Assembly: GCA_012514965.1 (NCBI GenBank)
Contig: JAAYZH010000035.1
Coordinates: forward strand, 1-7,234
Direction of reading: 5' to 3'
Length of the DNA stretch: 7,234 nucleotides
Source of the DNA: Clostridiaceae bacterium
GTDB lineage: Bacteria; Bacillota; Clostridia; Saccharofermentanales; Fastidiosipilaceae
The notes below the pieces were generated by a model. That model ran no database searches, was not told the origin of the DNA, and worked only from the letters and a program-made list of their open reading frames with translations. Positions 1-6,721 of this stretch are shown piece by piece. The position numbers and the translations under genes are program-made. Each line of letters opens with the position of its first letter. Positions within the stretch are counted from its first letter, which is position 1.

Positions 1-786
1 ACTAAAAATATTCATGCCTACGAAAATAAAAGAACTCAGAATAATCGCTTCAAGACCTTGCCCCCCAATAAAACGGGAAAACACGTGATTCACCAGAGCA
101 GAGAGCTGGACGGTCCTGTCTACGGCCGTCTCGGGCAAAGCCGCATACGCGACTTGTTTGATCTGGCGGACAATACGCTCCTTCATCAGTAGGAAATAAA
201 TCGAAAAAACAAAACCCAGGAAGAAATTCACAAATCCATTCACTAGGCCCGAGATCCAGCCGAAAGCGGAACTGGCCAACGTGGAGATCGTAGCGTTCAA
301 CCAATTGAGGAAGCGCTGAACCAAATCGTTGAAAGTGATGTTTGACCCTTCGAGAATCTGCATTAGTTCTGGATTATTTAGGCTGAGTTCTTCTACCCAC
401 TTCTGAATACTGCGAATTGCCTGAGGGAGCTGCTGAGTAAAAGAGACTACTGTATTCGCCAAATCAGGCACTACTAGGAAAATTATGGCAACTATCACTC
501 CGATGATGACCATGAATGCCATGAGCATGCTCAACGGACGTTTGATCTTGAGACGGATCTTGTCTCCGTGCTTCCATTCCCGTGAAAAAAGCTTCTTCTC
601 GATGAAACGCATCGGCAAATTCACGACAAAGGCAATCATGATCCCGATCAATAGCGGTGAAAAAAAACCAAGAAGAGTGCTGACAAATTGCGGCAACAGA
701 GTCAGGCGCTGCATCACCCAGATCATGCTGAGTGAGATCGCAACCAAAACCAGAATTCGTTTACTTGTCTTCTTATCGAGATTCAT
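1..786 (-). CDS. AI-2E family transporter / PerM-like permease (C-terminus cut off by window edge)
   Basis: The reading frame is open from an ATG at 786 to the window edge, giving 262 residues with no stop, so this is the N-terminal part of a protein that in this family usually has about 350-420 residues. Hydrophobic segments lie near residues 11-27, 35-57, 84-106, 172-200 and 244-261. A more polar stretch at about 110-165 separates the N-terminal pair and third helix from the rest, as in AI-2E/PerM (UPF0118) proteins. The most telling part is residues 191-250, with FSIYFLLMKERIVRQIK, then FSRFIGGQGLEAIIL, which match the conserved FxxSIYxLLxKE and FxxFIxGQxLEAxIL patterns of Clostridia-type members. 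The family acts in the cytoplasmic membrane. Substrates are mostly unproven: export of AI-2 has been proposed for one member and Na+/H+ antiport for others, so the substrate cannot be called here. The start is supported by loss of similarity upstream; the ribosome site is weak (GGGA about 5 nt before the ATG, AGGA further up). It lies 86 bp after the HAD gene on the same strand. Confidence 0.88.
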   Translation of the reverse strand, partial: MNLDKKTSKRILVLVAISLSMIWVMQRLTLLPQFVSTLLGFFSPLLIGIMIAFVVNLPMRFIEKKLFSREWKHGDKIRLKIKRPLSMLMAFMVIIGVIVAIIFLVVPDLANTVVSFTQQLPQAIRSIQKWVEELSLNNPELMQILEGSNITFNDLVQRFLNWLNATISTLASSAFGWISGLVNGFVNFFLGFVFSIYFLLMKERIVRQIKQVAYAALPETAVDRTVQLSALVNHVFSRFIGGQGLEAIILSSFIFVGMNIFS

Positions 787-828
787 CTATTCCCGCTGCT
801 TCCTGTCCAAAATACAATGTTATTGAAA

Positions 829-837
829 ATAATAGCA
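829..837 (-). promoter_or_regulatory. Possible extended -10 promoter for the AI-2E transporter gene
   Basis: On the minus strand this reads TGCTATTAT: a TGn extension followed by TATTAT, one base off TATAAT. No convincing -35 lies 16-18 bp upstream, where the hairpin at 844-856 sits. It would start transcription about 36 nt before the transporter ATG. It overlaps a short A+T palindrome (TTATT-GAA-AATAA, 820-832). It is a weak call; the gene may equally be read through from the HAD gene. Confidence 0.28.
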
Positions 838-843
838 GATAAC

Positions 844-856
844 CCCGCTTCGCGGG
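844..856 (-). terminator. Small GC hairpin after the HAD gene, possible weak terminator
   Basis: CCCGC-GAA-GCGGG on the minus strand is a perfect 5-bp G+C stem with a 3-nt loop, beginning 17 nt after the HAD stop codon. On that strand it is followed by GTTATCTGC, then an A+T-rich stretch rather than an immediate T run, so it is at best a leaky terminator. On the plus strand it is followed by TAATGTTTTT, but no plus-strand gene ends here. It separates the HAD gene from the AI-2E transporter gene. Confidence 0.3.
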
Positions 857-872
857 TAATGTTTTTGTGAAC

Positions 873-1709
873 TCATGAATTAATCAAACCTAGTTCGGCC
901 AGAGCGGCGACAAGACCGTTCTCATCAACAGGATCCGTTACCAAGTCTGCTGCCTCTTTCGCTGCTTGTGTGCCATTACCCATGGCAACTGCAAGACCTG
1001 CCTCCCTAAACATTGCTATGTCGTTTTCGCCGTCACCTATGCAGATTGCATGGGCCGGGTCGATCGCGAAAATCTCGCAGATCGCGCGTACGCCGTCACC
1101 TTTGCCCCCTGAAAGCGGCATGATATCGATAAATCCGCTGTGCCAGCGCGTGGCCTGACTGGCCGGCATGCGTTGCAGAATCTCTGCCTGCCCCTCTACG
1201 CCGCCAAAATACATCAGCTGGAGCCAGGACCCATTACGGATGGTTTCAAAGTCCGCCAGTGGGTGGAGACCAAAATTCAGTTCTTCGCTCAAGGCCGCTG
1301 TCAGCGGTGAAACATGGTTAAAGTAGGTCTGTTCCAAACCGATGAAGGCCATGTCGAACGATTCGTCACCCATGCGTTGCTTATGTTCAAGGAAATCACA
1401 AAGCGCTTGAATATCCGCATTAGCCAAATACTGTTCTCTCACAACGGACCCGTCGCCAAGAATCGAGTATTGACCCGAAGAGCAGACAAAGGCGTCAAAA
1501 GGGCGCTTTTTCAGATCGCCGAGCACCTGGTAGCTGCGACCGGTAGCCAGGCAAACTTTACGGCCGCTAGCCTGTATGCGGGCCAAAGCGGCCATAGCCT
1601 CGGGGACAGGTCGATGGGTGTTGAGGCTAACCAAGGTTCCGTCGACATCCACAAATACGGCTTTGATCTCTTCAGGGCGCAGTTTGCGCGCGTGCTGGTT
1701 CCATTGCAT
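873..1709 (-). CDS. Cof-type HAD-IIB family hydrolase (small-molecule phosphatase)
   Basis: This 278-residue protein is of normal length for the Cof/HAD-IIB family of cytoplasmic Mg2+-dependent phosphatases, which act on sugar phosphates, flavin or pyridoxal phosphates and similar molecules; the substrate here cannot be told from sequence. All four HAD motifs are visible: motif I DVDGT at 21-25 (nucleophile D21, acid/base D23), motif II LATGRS at 54-59 (T56), the motif III lysine in SGGKGDG (K203), and motif IV GDGEND at 225-230 (D226 and D230, metal binding), followed by the usual AVAMGNG at 240-246. The region of about 85-185 between motifs II and III is the C2-type cap that decides substrate choice. 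The start is the ATG at 1709, with AGGGAG at 1718-1723 eight bases upstream. The gene lies 72 bp after mfd on the same strand, with no obvious promoter or T-tailed terminator between them, so it is probably the third gene of the pth-mfd operon. Confidence 0.93.
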   Translation of the reverse strand: MQWNQHARKLRPEEIKAVFVDVDGTLVSLNTHRPVPEAMAALARIQASGRKVCLATGRSYQVLGDLKKRPFDAFVCSSGQYSILGDGSVVREQYLANADIQALCDFLEHKQRMGDESFDMAFIGLEQTYFNHVSPLTAALSEELNFGLHPLADFETIRNGSWLQLMYFGGVEGQAEILQRMPASQATRWHSGFIDIMPLSGGKGDGVRAICEIFAIDPAHAICIGDGENDIAMFREAGLAVAMGNGTQAAKEAADLVTDPVDENGLVAALAELGLINS

Positions 1710-1717
1710 GTATTATT

Positions 1718-1723
1718 CTCCCT
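1718..1723 (-). promoter_or_regulatory. Ribosome binding site of the HAD hydrolase gene
   Basis: AGGGAG on the minus strand lies 8 nt before the ATG at 1709. It decides the start and excludes the in-frame positions upstream. It sits 4 nt downstream of the GC-rich inverted repeat at 1728-1749. Confidence 0.7.
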
Positions 1724-1727
1724 AATC

Positions 1728-1749
1728 CGCGCCTGGTCCATCCGGCGCG
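1728..1749 (-). repeat. GC-rich inverted repeat between mfd and the HAD gene
   Basis: CGCGCC and GGCGCG form a perfect 6-bp stem around a 10-nt loop that could close two more G-C pairs. It is not followed by a T run on either strand, so it does not look like an intrinsic terminator. On the minus-strand transcript it lies directly before the HAD ribosome binding site. There it could protect an mRNA end or mildly affect translation; function is inference only. Confidence 0.4.
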
Positions 1750-1781
1750 ACGATCTCCCTTACGGGCTGCGTTTACGACAG

Positions 1782-4700
1782 TTATTTTTTCTCTGCAGCT
1801 GGATCTGCAGTATCATTCTGGCCCTTTTCGACCGAGGCGAACAGTCGCCGCAGCTTCTCGGGCAGCAGGGCCAGAGGCTCTGCGAAATTGACCCAGAGCA
1901 AGTGGGCTTTGACGCCGGCATTGAAATGTATTTTGCCTTTATATTCGGGCAAAGACAAGAGCACTGCCAGCTCACGCATGTTCGGGCGGACACCTTCTTT
2001 GAACTGCAGCACCACGTTGCGTTTCTCGCGTTTGACGAGGTTCAGGCCCAAGAGTCCGGCCCGTGACTGAATGTACGAAATATCCGCCAGTGTATAAGTT
2101 TCGGGAGGCACGTCACCGTAACGATCCGTCAGTTCATCGAGAATATCGTAGTAATCTGCGAGTGTGTTGATGTCGGCCAAACGGCGATACATGTCCATCC
2201 TCTGCCCCTCATCCGGTATCAGCGTTGCAGGTAGGTAGGCGTCAAGCGGCAGATCGATCTGCGTATCGACCGGTTCGGGTGGCAAGTACTCCAGCCCGAC
2301 ACTCGCAACTTTCTCCCGACTTGCCAGGCCTGTCTGCACAGCAGCCTGCAGCGGTGCTTTCTGCAAGAGGCCAAAATCGAGCTTCTCTTCCTGCTGCTCT
2401 TGCAGAATTCGCTTGACCTCCTCGTCCAGCATCTGGACATAGAGGTCGTAGCCGATCGCCTCCATGTGACCGTGCTGTTCGCCGCCAAGCAGATTGCCGG
2501 CGCCTCTGACCTCCAGATCGCGCAAAGCGATGCGGAAGCCAGAACCAAGCTCGGTGTACTCACGAATGGCAGCCAGGCGTTTTTGTGCGTTCTCCTTCAG
2601 TACTTTGTCCTTCTCATACGTGATATAGGCATAAGCCTGACGGCCTGAACGCCCGACGCGCCCCTTTAGCTGGTAAATCTGCGACAAGCCCAATCTGTCG
2701 GCATTCGTAACGATCAGCGTGTTTACATTTGGCATGTCAATACCGGACTCGATAATGGTCGTGCACACCAGCACATCCGCCTCGCCCTGGACAAAGTCAG
2801 AGATAACGTCCTCCAGCTCGTGCTCATGCATTTGGCCATGTGCGATAACAACCCGGCAACCCGGTATAGCTTCCTCAATCTTCCGGGCCTGCTCATAAAT
2901 CTTCTTCACGTTGTTAAACAAGTAGAAAACCTGACCGTTGCGGGAAATTTCCCGCAATATCGCATCCGTGAGAATCTGTTCATCAAAATCCATGACGAAG
3001 GTCTGGACCTCTCGTCTGTCCTGCGGCGGTTCCTCGATAATCGAAATGTCGCGAATGCCGGACATCGACATATGCAAGGTCCTGGGAATCGGAGTCGCGC
3101 TCAGCGTCAAAACATCGACGGTTGGGTAGAGTTCTTTGAGTTTCTCTTTGTGATCCACCCCGAAGCGTTGTTCCTCGTCCACGACCAAGAGGCCGAGGCG
3201 TTTGAACTTGACGTCATTGGACAAAATCCGGTGGGTACCGATCACGACATCGATCTCCCCGCTGGCCAGGCCCTTGAGCGTTTTCTTCTGCATGGCCTCC
3301 GAAGCAAAGCGGCTCAGGTGACCAATACGAACCGGGAAATCACCTACACGATTGCGGAAGTTCTCGAAGTGTTGCTGGGCCAAAACAGTCGTCGGAGCCA
3401 GGAGCGCAGCCTGCATACCGCCGTTCACGGCCTTGAACATCGCGCGGAAAGCGACTTCGGTTTTGCCAAAGCCTACATCCCCGCACAAGAGGCGATCCAT
3501 GACCCGGTCTGACTCCATGTCTTTGGTGATTTCTTCAATGCAGCGCAACTGATCTTCTGTCTCTTCAAAAGGGAATGACTCGGCAAATTCATGGTCCCAG
3601 ATCGTGTCGGACTGAAAAGCGTGTCCGCTGAGTTTGCTTCGTTTCGCGTAGAGCACCACCAAGTCAGTAGCCAGCTTGCGGATAGAGTCTCTGGCCTTTT
3701 CTTTCAGGCGATTCCACTCCGCGCCGCCGAGACGCGAAAGTTTCGGCGGGCGGCCATCGCTGCCGATGTACTTGCGAATCTGATCCAGGGCCTCCATCGG
3801 CAGATAGAGCGAATCGTCGCCGGCATAGCGGATCTTGATGTAATCGCGGCGGGAACCGTCCGATTCAAGATTCTCAAGACCTTCGTAGACACCGATACCA
3901 TGGGCTTCGTGTACAACCATTTCACCGGGTGACAAGTCTGAGAAAAAGTCGATTGAGGCACCGCCCCCAGCCTTGCGACGGCGGCGGCGTTTGCGCTCCG
4001 TACCAAACAGATCCTGCGAACCCAGCACAAGCAATGCGGCTGCGGGCCATTCGAAGCCTTGAGGCAGTTCACCCGGAATAATTCTCTCTATAGAAGCCGG
4101 CGAATGCTTCAGAAGTTCCGTGTGCAGCCTTTCGCGGCGTGCGGGATCCGCGACGTACGCGAAAGTAGTGCCTCCGCTATCGCGGCGCTCGCGCAATGTC
4201 TTGTACATCTGGTCTTCATGGCCGCGGTAGCTCTCGCTTTCACGACTTTGAATATCAAAACGCTCCGCACCGGGAAAGCCATTACCCAGCTGGTGGAGAA
4301 GGGCAAAAGAAAGCACATTGAAGTCCCGGTCCAGGCGACGCATGACTTCCGCCCCGGTACGGAATATTTCGGTTGCCATCGCGGTGGTTTGGCCGCGTTC
4401 CAGCAAATGCGAAATCTGCTGGTGCATGTCGGCCTGCCAGGCGTCCATCCGCTGGCTGACCCGTAAAGTCTCGAGCACAACCGGACGAGCGCCCAGCGGC
4501 TCCAGGTAATCCAGAATCGTCGCACTTTCTTTGTAGATCAAGGGATACCAGCGATCTGCCAGGCCGTGATCGGTTCCGGACGCGATCTTCTCGGCATCTG
4601 CCTCACAAAACTGCTTGAGCTTTTGCACTCGTTCGCGTGACGCGCCTTGCTGGAAGAGTGTTTTGGCCCGCTCTTCGCCCCACTTGTGAATCGCGTCGGC

Positions 4701-5531
4701 GAGATCCAGCCTCTCTTCATCGGCGATCAGAATCTCGTGAGCAGGCGGAATGCGCACTTCATTAACAGCCGCAACCTGACGCTGCGTACGGGGATCATAG
4801 AAGCGAATCTGATCGATTTCCCGGTCAAAGAACGACACGCGAATACCATACAATTCAACTTGCTCTTCTTCCGGGATGTCACCAGGCACCGGCCGGTCGA
4901 CCGGCATGATATCGACAATATCCCCTCTTCTGGCGAACTCACCGGGACTTTCGGTCAATTGCGCAGCTTCATAGCCAATTCGGTGCAAGGCTGCGGCAAG
5001 ATCCTGCGGCTCAAGTTCCTGCCCAAGGGAGAGTTCCAACATATTTTTTTCGAACCTTGCCGGCGGCGGCAGGGGCTGCAGCAGCGGGATAGGGCTCATC
5101 ACCACTACACAGCGCTTGCCGGCCGTAAGCTCACTGAGCACCGACAGGCGCTGATGCATTTGCTCCTTACTCGACGCATCCACTGAGGCCAGGCTGAACT
5201 CGCGGGCCGGGAATACTCTGACAGCTCCCGGCAGAAAGCTCTCAAGTATGGGGACTATGCGTCGCAGCTGCAGCTCATCCGGCACAATCACGAAAGGCAA
5301 ATCAACTGCCTGGTTCTTGCCAGCCTGATTCGCCAAGATCAGAGCAGCAAGCAGGAAGGCCTGGTGAACCTCACCCGGCCCGATGACATTGGCATGTTTA
5401 CTCTTGCCTTGAGCACTGCCTTGCCAGTACTGCAGAAGGCGGCCAAAATTCGGATCCCGCCCGGCACTGGAAGCAATCCAGGTTTGATCCCTCCCTGGTA
5501 CAGAGACAATCAAATGATTTTTCTTATCCAT
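1782..5531 (-). CDS. mfd: Transcription-repair coupling factor Mfd
   Basis: Mfd is a cytoplasmic DNA translocase that binds stalled RNA polymerase, pushes it off the template with ATP and recruits UvrA for nucleotide excision repair. The 1249-residue product is full length (E. coli about 1150, Bacillus about 1180). Domains in order: UvrB-like module at about 20-350, with RRGDIVDIMP at 201-210; a basic linker KRRRRRK at 514-520; the RNA-polymerase-interaction domain at about 534-590 (GEMVVHEAHGIGVYEG); and the RecG-like motor. The motor shows Walker A GDVGFGKT at 684-691 (K690), Walker B DEEQ at 785-788, SATPIPRT at 811-818, ESGIDMPN at 928-935 and QLKGRVGRSGR at 954-964. The TRG translocation motif follows at about 996-1022 (GFRIALRDLEVRGAGNLLGG), then the C-terminal autoinhibitory D7 domain at about 1090-1230. 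I chose the ATG at 5531, which shares its A with the pth stop (TGATG) and has GGAGAG 8 nt upstream. A TTG one codon earlier (5534) is a possible alternative start. Confidence 0.97.
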   Translation of the reverse strand: MDKKNHLIVSVPGRDQTWIASSAGRDPNFGRLLQYWQGSAQGKSKHANVIGPGEVHQAFLLAALILANQAGKNQAVDLPFVIVPDELQLRRIVPILESFLPGAVRVFPAREFSLASVDASSKEQMHQRLSVLSELTAGKRCVVVMSPIPLLQPLPPPARFEKNMLELSLGQELEPQDLAAALHRIGYEAAQLTESPGEFARRGDIVDIMPVDRPVPGDIPEEEQVELYGIRVSFFDREIDQIRFYDPRTQRQVAAVNEVRIPPAHEILIADEERLDLADAIHKWGEERAKTLFQQGASRERVQKLKQFCEADAEKIASGTDHGLADRWYPLIYKESATILDYLEPLGARPVVLETLRVSQRMDAWQADMHQQISHLLERGQTTAMATEIFRTGAEVMRRLDRDFNVLSFALLHQLGNGFPGAERFDIQSRESESYRGHEDQMYKTLRERRDSGGTTFAYVADPARRERLHTELLKHSPASIERIIPGELPQGFEWPAAALLVLGSQDLFGTERKRRRRRKAGGGASIDFFSDLSPGEMVVHEAHGIGVYEGLENLESDGSRRDYIKIRYAGDDSLYLPMEALDQIRKYIGSDGRPPKLSRLGGAEWNRLKEKARDSIRKLATDLVVLYAKRSKLSGHAFQSDTIWDHEFAESFPFEETEDQLRCIEEITKDMESDRVMDRLLCGDVGFGKTEVAFRAMFKAVNGGMQAALLAPTTVLAQQHFENFRNRVGDFPVRIGHLSRFASEAMQKKTLKGLASGEIDVVIGTHRILSNDVKFKRLGLLVVDEEQRFGVDHKEKLKELYPTVDVLTLSATPIPRTLHMSMSGIRDISIIEEPPQDRREVQTFVMDFDEQILTDAILREISRNGQVFYLFNNVKKIYEQARKIEEAIPGCRVVIAHGQMHEHELEDVISDFVQGEADVLVCTTIIESGIDMPNVNTLIVTNADRLGLSQIYQLKGRVGRSGRQAYAYITYEKDKVLKENAQKRLAAIREYTELGSGFRIALRDLEVRGAGNLLGGEQHGHMEAIGYDLYVQMLDEEVKRILQEQQEEKLDFGLLQKAPLQAAVQTGLASREKVASVGLEYLPPEPVDTQIDLPLDAYLPATLIPDEGQRMDMYRRLADINTLADYYDILDELTDRYGDVPPETYTLADISYIQSRAGLLGLNLVKREKRNVVLQFKEGVRPNMRELAVLLSLPEYKGKIHFNAGVKAHLLWVNFAEPLALLPEKLRRLFASVEKGQNDTADPAAEKK

Positions 5532-6148
5532 CAATCTGTCTCTCCGTTGCCTCGTGTGTTGAGCCGGTTCATCGCAATCTGAAGGCCAGCTTCAGCGCAC
5601 ACCTCGACTGCGGTCACGGCTTTGGCCAATGCCTGCTCCAGCACCATCTGCTCATCCGAAGAAAATTTGCCCAAAACGAAATCAACAATGTCATAGTGCT
5701 CGGGCTGCGGACCGATCCCCACACGAATTCGCGGAAAATCTCCACCTGCCAAAAGACGAACCAGGGACTTCATGCCGTTGTGCGAACCCGGCCCGCCCTT
5801 CTCGCGAATGCGGATCTGCCCCAGTTTCACGTCGACATCATCGTAAATCACAAGAATATCAGCTGAAGACATACGGTAATAAGCCTTGAGCTTCTGAACA
5901 GCCTCGCCGCTATTATTCATATAGGTCAAAGGTTTCACGAGCATCACCCTGCGCTGCCCGATCACAATGCGACAGGTCTCAGCATTGAAACGAGTCTTGC
6001 TCCAGCGTCCACCGTATTTTGCCGCCAGACGATCCACTACCATAAAACCACAGTTGTGTCGACTTGCTTCATACGTCGAACCCGGATTCCCCAGGCCCAC
6101 TACCGCCAAAACTTCTTCACGATTGGAAATTTCTTTCACTCGGAACAC
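5531..6148 (-). CDS. pth: Peptidyl-tRNA hydrolase
   Basis: Pth cleaves the ester bond of peptidyl-tRNAs that fall off the ribosome and so recycles tRNA; it is a soluble and generally essential enzyme (called spoVC in Bacillus). The 205-residue product is close to the usual 185-200. By alignment from memory with the E. coli enzyme, the active-site residues are all present: N21 in GLGNPG (18-23), catalytic H31 in SRHNCGF, N78 in PLTYMNNSG (73-81), D103 in IYDDVDV (101-107), and N124 in GSHNGMKS (121-128). The usual GGHNG reads GSHNG here, a tolerated change next to the key Asn. The start is a GTG at 6148 with AAGGAG six bases upstream; the next GTG (6139) is too far from that site. The reading frame begins about ten residues before the core, slightly longer than usual. 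It is the first gene of the operon and shares one base with mfd, so Mfd synthesis is probably coupled to it. Confidence 0.96.
   Translation of the reverse strand: MFRVKEISNREEVLAVVGLGNPGSTYEASRHNCGFMVVDRLAAKYGGRWSKTRFNAETCRIVIGQRRVMLVKPLTYMNNSGEAVQKLKAYYRMSSADILVIYDDVDVKLGQIRIREKGGPGSHNGMKSLVRLLAGGDFPRIRVGIGPQPEHYDIVDFVLGKFSSDEQMVLEQALAKAVTAVEVCAEAGLQIAMNRLNTRGNGETD
5540..5545 (-). promoter_or_regulatory. Ribosome binding site of mfd, inside the end of pth
   Basis: GGAGAG on the minus strand lies 8 nt before the ATG at 5531 and 5 nt before the alternative TTG at 5534, so it does not by itself exclude the TTG. It lies within the last codons of pth, fitting translational coupling of the two genes. 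Confidence 0.65.
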
Positions 6149-6154
6149 ACAAGA

Positions 6155-6160
6155 CTCCTT
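6155..6160 (-). promoter_or_regulatory. Ribosome binding site that fixes the GTG start of pth
   Basis: AAGGAG on the minus strand lies 6 nt before the GTG at 6148. It supports this non-ATG start over the in-frame GTG three codons downstream. Confidence 0.75.
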
Positions 6161-6180
6161 CTCTCACAACAAAACGCACC

Positions 6181-6214
6181 GTTTGCTGACAAACCCAAGG
6201 AAGCCCCCGCAAAC
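6181..6214 (-). repeat. Inverted repeat in the pth 5' leader
   Basis: GTTTGC (6181-6186) and GCAAAC (6209-6214) are perfect complements around a 22-nt loop that contains a run of five G (minus strand). It falls in the predicted untranslated leader between the pth promoter and its ribosome site. A 6-bp stem with so long a loop is weak, and no riboswitch or T-box signature is visible. Confidence 0.22.
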
Positions 6215-6233
6215 AGTGTATGAAAACAGAGAA

Positions 6234-6263
6234 ATTATACCATGCAGATGCTCTGAATGTCAT
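6234..6263 (-). promoter_or_regulatory. Sigma-A-type promoter of the pth-mfd operon
   Basis: On the minus strand the -10 is a perfect TATAAT (6234-6239), preceded by TGG, which resembles an extended -10. The -35 is ATGACA (6258-6263), one base off TTGACA, with an 18-bp spacer. Transcription would start near 6227, giving a leader of about 80 nt before the pth GTG. The palindrome at 6276-6301 sits just upstream. Confidence 0.72.
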
Positions 6264-6275
6264 TTCAAACAGGCT

Positions 6276-6301
6276 GTTACGAACATATTTTCGTTTGTAA
6301 C
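6276..6301. promoter_or_regulatory. Imperfect palindrome with a LexA-box-like core upstream of the pth promoter
   Basis: GTTACGAAC (6276-6284) and GTTTGTAAC (6293-6301) form a 9-bp inverted repeat with one G-T pair and an 8-bp centre. Inside it, CGAACATATTTTCG (6280-6293) differs at one position from CGAACATATGTTCG, a form of the SOS box bound by LexA in Bacillota. Its centre would be about 60 bp upstream of the predicted pth start. That is further out than a typical repressor site, so SOS control of this operon is only a suggestion; another symmetric DNA-binding protein could use it. Confidence 0.38.
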
Positions 6302-6375
6302 AAATTCGAAATAAAATACTGTCCGCAGAGCACGAACAAAATTACAGAACTTTTCTTGAACACGCCTGGATAGCC

Positions 6376-6497
6376 TGTGGATAAATTCCACTTCAAAAAC
6401 GGTGGATAATGGGGATAACTCTGTGGATAGCTAGAATTAAGGGCTCGCGGATGTTAGGAGATTGTAAATTCTCTGTGGATTCGAAAAGTTATCCACA
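6376..6497. other. Cluster of DnaA boxes, candidate replication origin (oriC) or DnaA-binding locus
   Basis: Two perfect boxes are present: TGTGGATAA at 6376-6384 (minus-oriented) and TTATCCACA at 6489-6497 (plus-oriented). Between them lie GGTGGATAA (6401-6409), TGGGGATAA (6410-6418) and TGTGGATAG (6422-6430), each one base off the consensus, and TGTGGATTC (6474-6482), two bases off. Five boxes share one orientation and the last, at the right end, faces them. Boxes at 6401 and 6410 are back to back. Clustered 9-mers of this kind are the hallmark of bacterial oriC, and flanking genes diverge away from the cluster. No dnaA or dnaN lies in the window, so a DnaA-titration or DnaA-regulated promoter site remains possible. 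Confidence 0.6.
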
Positions 6498-6524
6498 TTT
6501 CGTAAATAGAACGTCAGTCCGCAA

Positions 6525-6544
6525 CAGACGAACAAGCTCGTCTG
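6525..6544. repeat. Perfect 7-bp hairpin right of the DnaA boxes
   Basis: CAGACGA (6525-6531) and TCGTCTG (6538-6544) are perfect complements around the 6-nt loop ACAAGC. There is no T run after it on either strand, and no gene ends here, so it is not an obvious terminator. Confidence 0.4.
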
Positions 6545-6554
6545 GCAAATGTTC

Positions 6555-6567
6555 AATAGCAGCTATT
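6555..6567. repeat. Short perfect palindrome AATAGC-A-GCTATT
   Basis: Two 6-bp arms surround one central base, 10 bp right of the hairpin at 6525-6544. It could be a protein-binding site; no family is recognised. Confidence 0.3.
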
Positions 6568-6576
6568 CCAGTCAAA

Positions 6577-6665
6577 TTGCCACGAATTGTTACAGAAAGG
6601 GGTCTTGACAAAAATTCAGTCTATCCCTTGCCACGGATTTTCAGCCTTTTCTCGTTACAGAGAGG
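6577..6665 (+). repeat. Two interleaved pairs of 12-bp direct repeats
   Basis: TTGCCACGAATT (6577-6588) recurs as TTGCCACGGATT (6628-6639), and GTTACAGAAAGG (6589-6600) recurs as GTTACAGAGAGG (6654-6665). Each pair differs at one base. The two elements are adjacent in the first copy and separated by 14 bp in the second, as if a composite site of about 24 bp had been duplicated and then interrupted. They lie between the DnaA-box cluster and the PPK2 promoter. Confidence 0.5.
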
Positions 6666-6721
6666 TGTATTTCAAGCCCTTTTTATTACAATTGGGAGAC
6701 AACTTCTAAGATCTTTTACAC

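Noticed and set aside
485..826. 113-codon plus-strand open frame near the left end
   Set aside because: It is opposite the AI-2E transporter frame, which is open to the window edge and shows family motifs and membrane segments.
1314..2066. 250-codon plus-strand open frame across the HAD/mfd junction
   Set aside because: It lies opposite two well-supported genes, has no recognisable domain and no ribosome site; it is an antisense shadow of their codon usage.
2820..3512. 230-codon plus-strand open frame opposite the mfd motor domain
   Set aside because: It is fully antisense to conserved Mfd helicase motifs, and its translation resembles no family.
6149..6227. Riboswitch or T-box leader before pth
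   Set aside because: The leader is only about 80 nt, has one weak long-loop stem and shows no T-box or known riboswitch core.
6365..6373. CCTGGATAG as a further DnaA box
   Set aside because: Three mismatches to TGTGGATAA; too weak to count, though its spacing to the perfect box at 6376 fits the cluster.
6605..6610. Perfect -35 hexamer TTGACA on the plus strand
   Set aside because: No acceptable -10 hexamer lies 15-19 bp downstream, so it is not called as a promoter.
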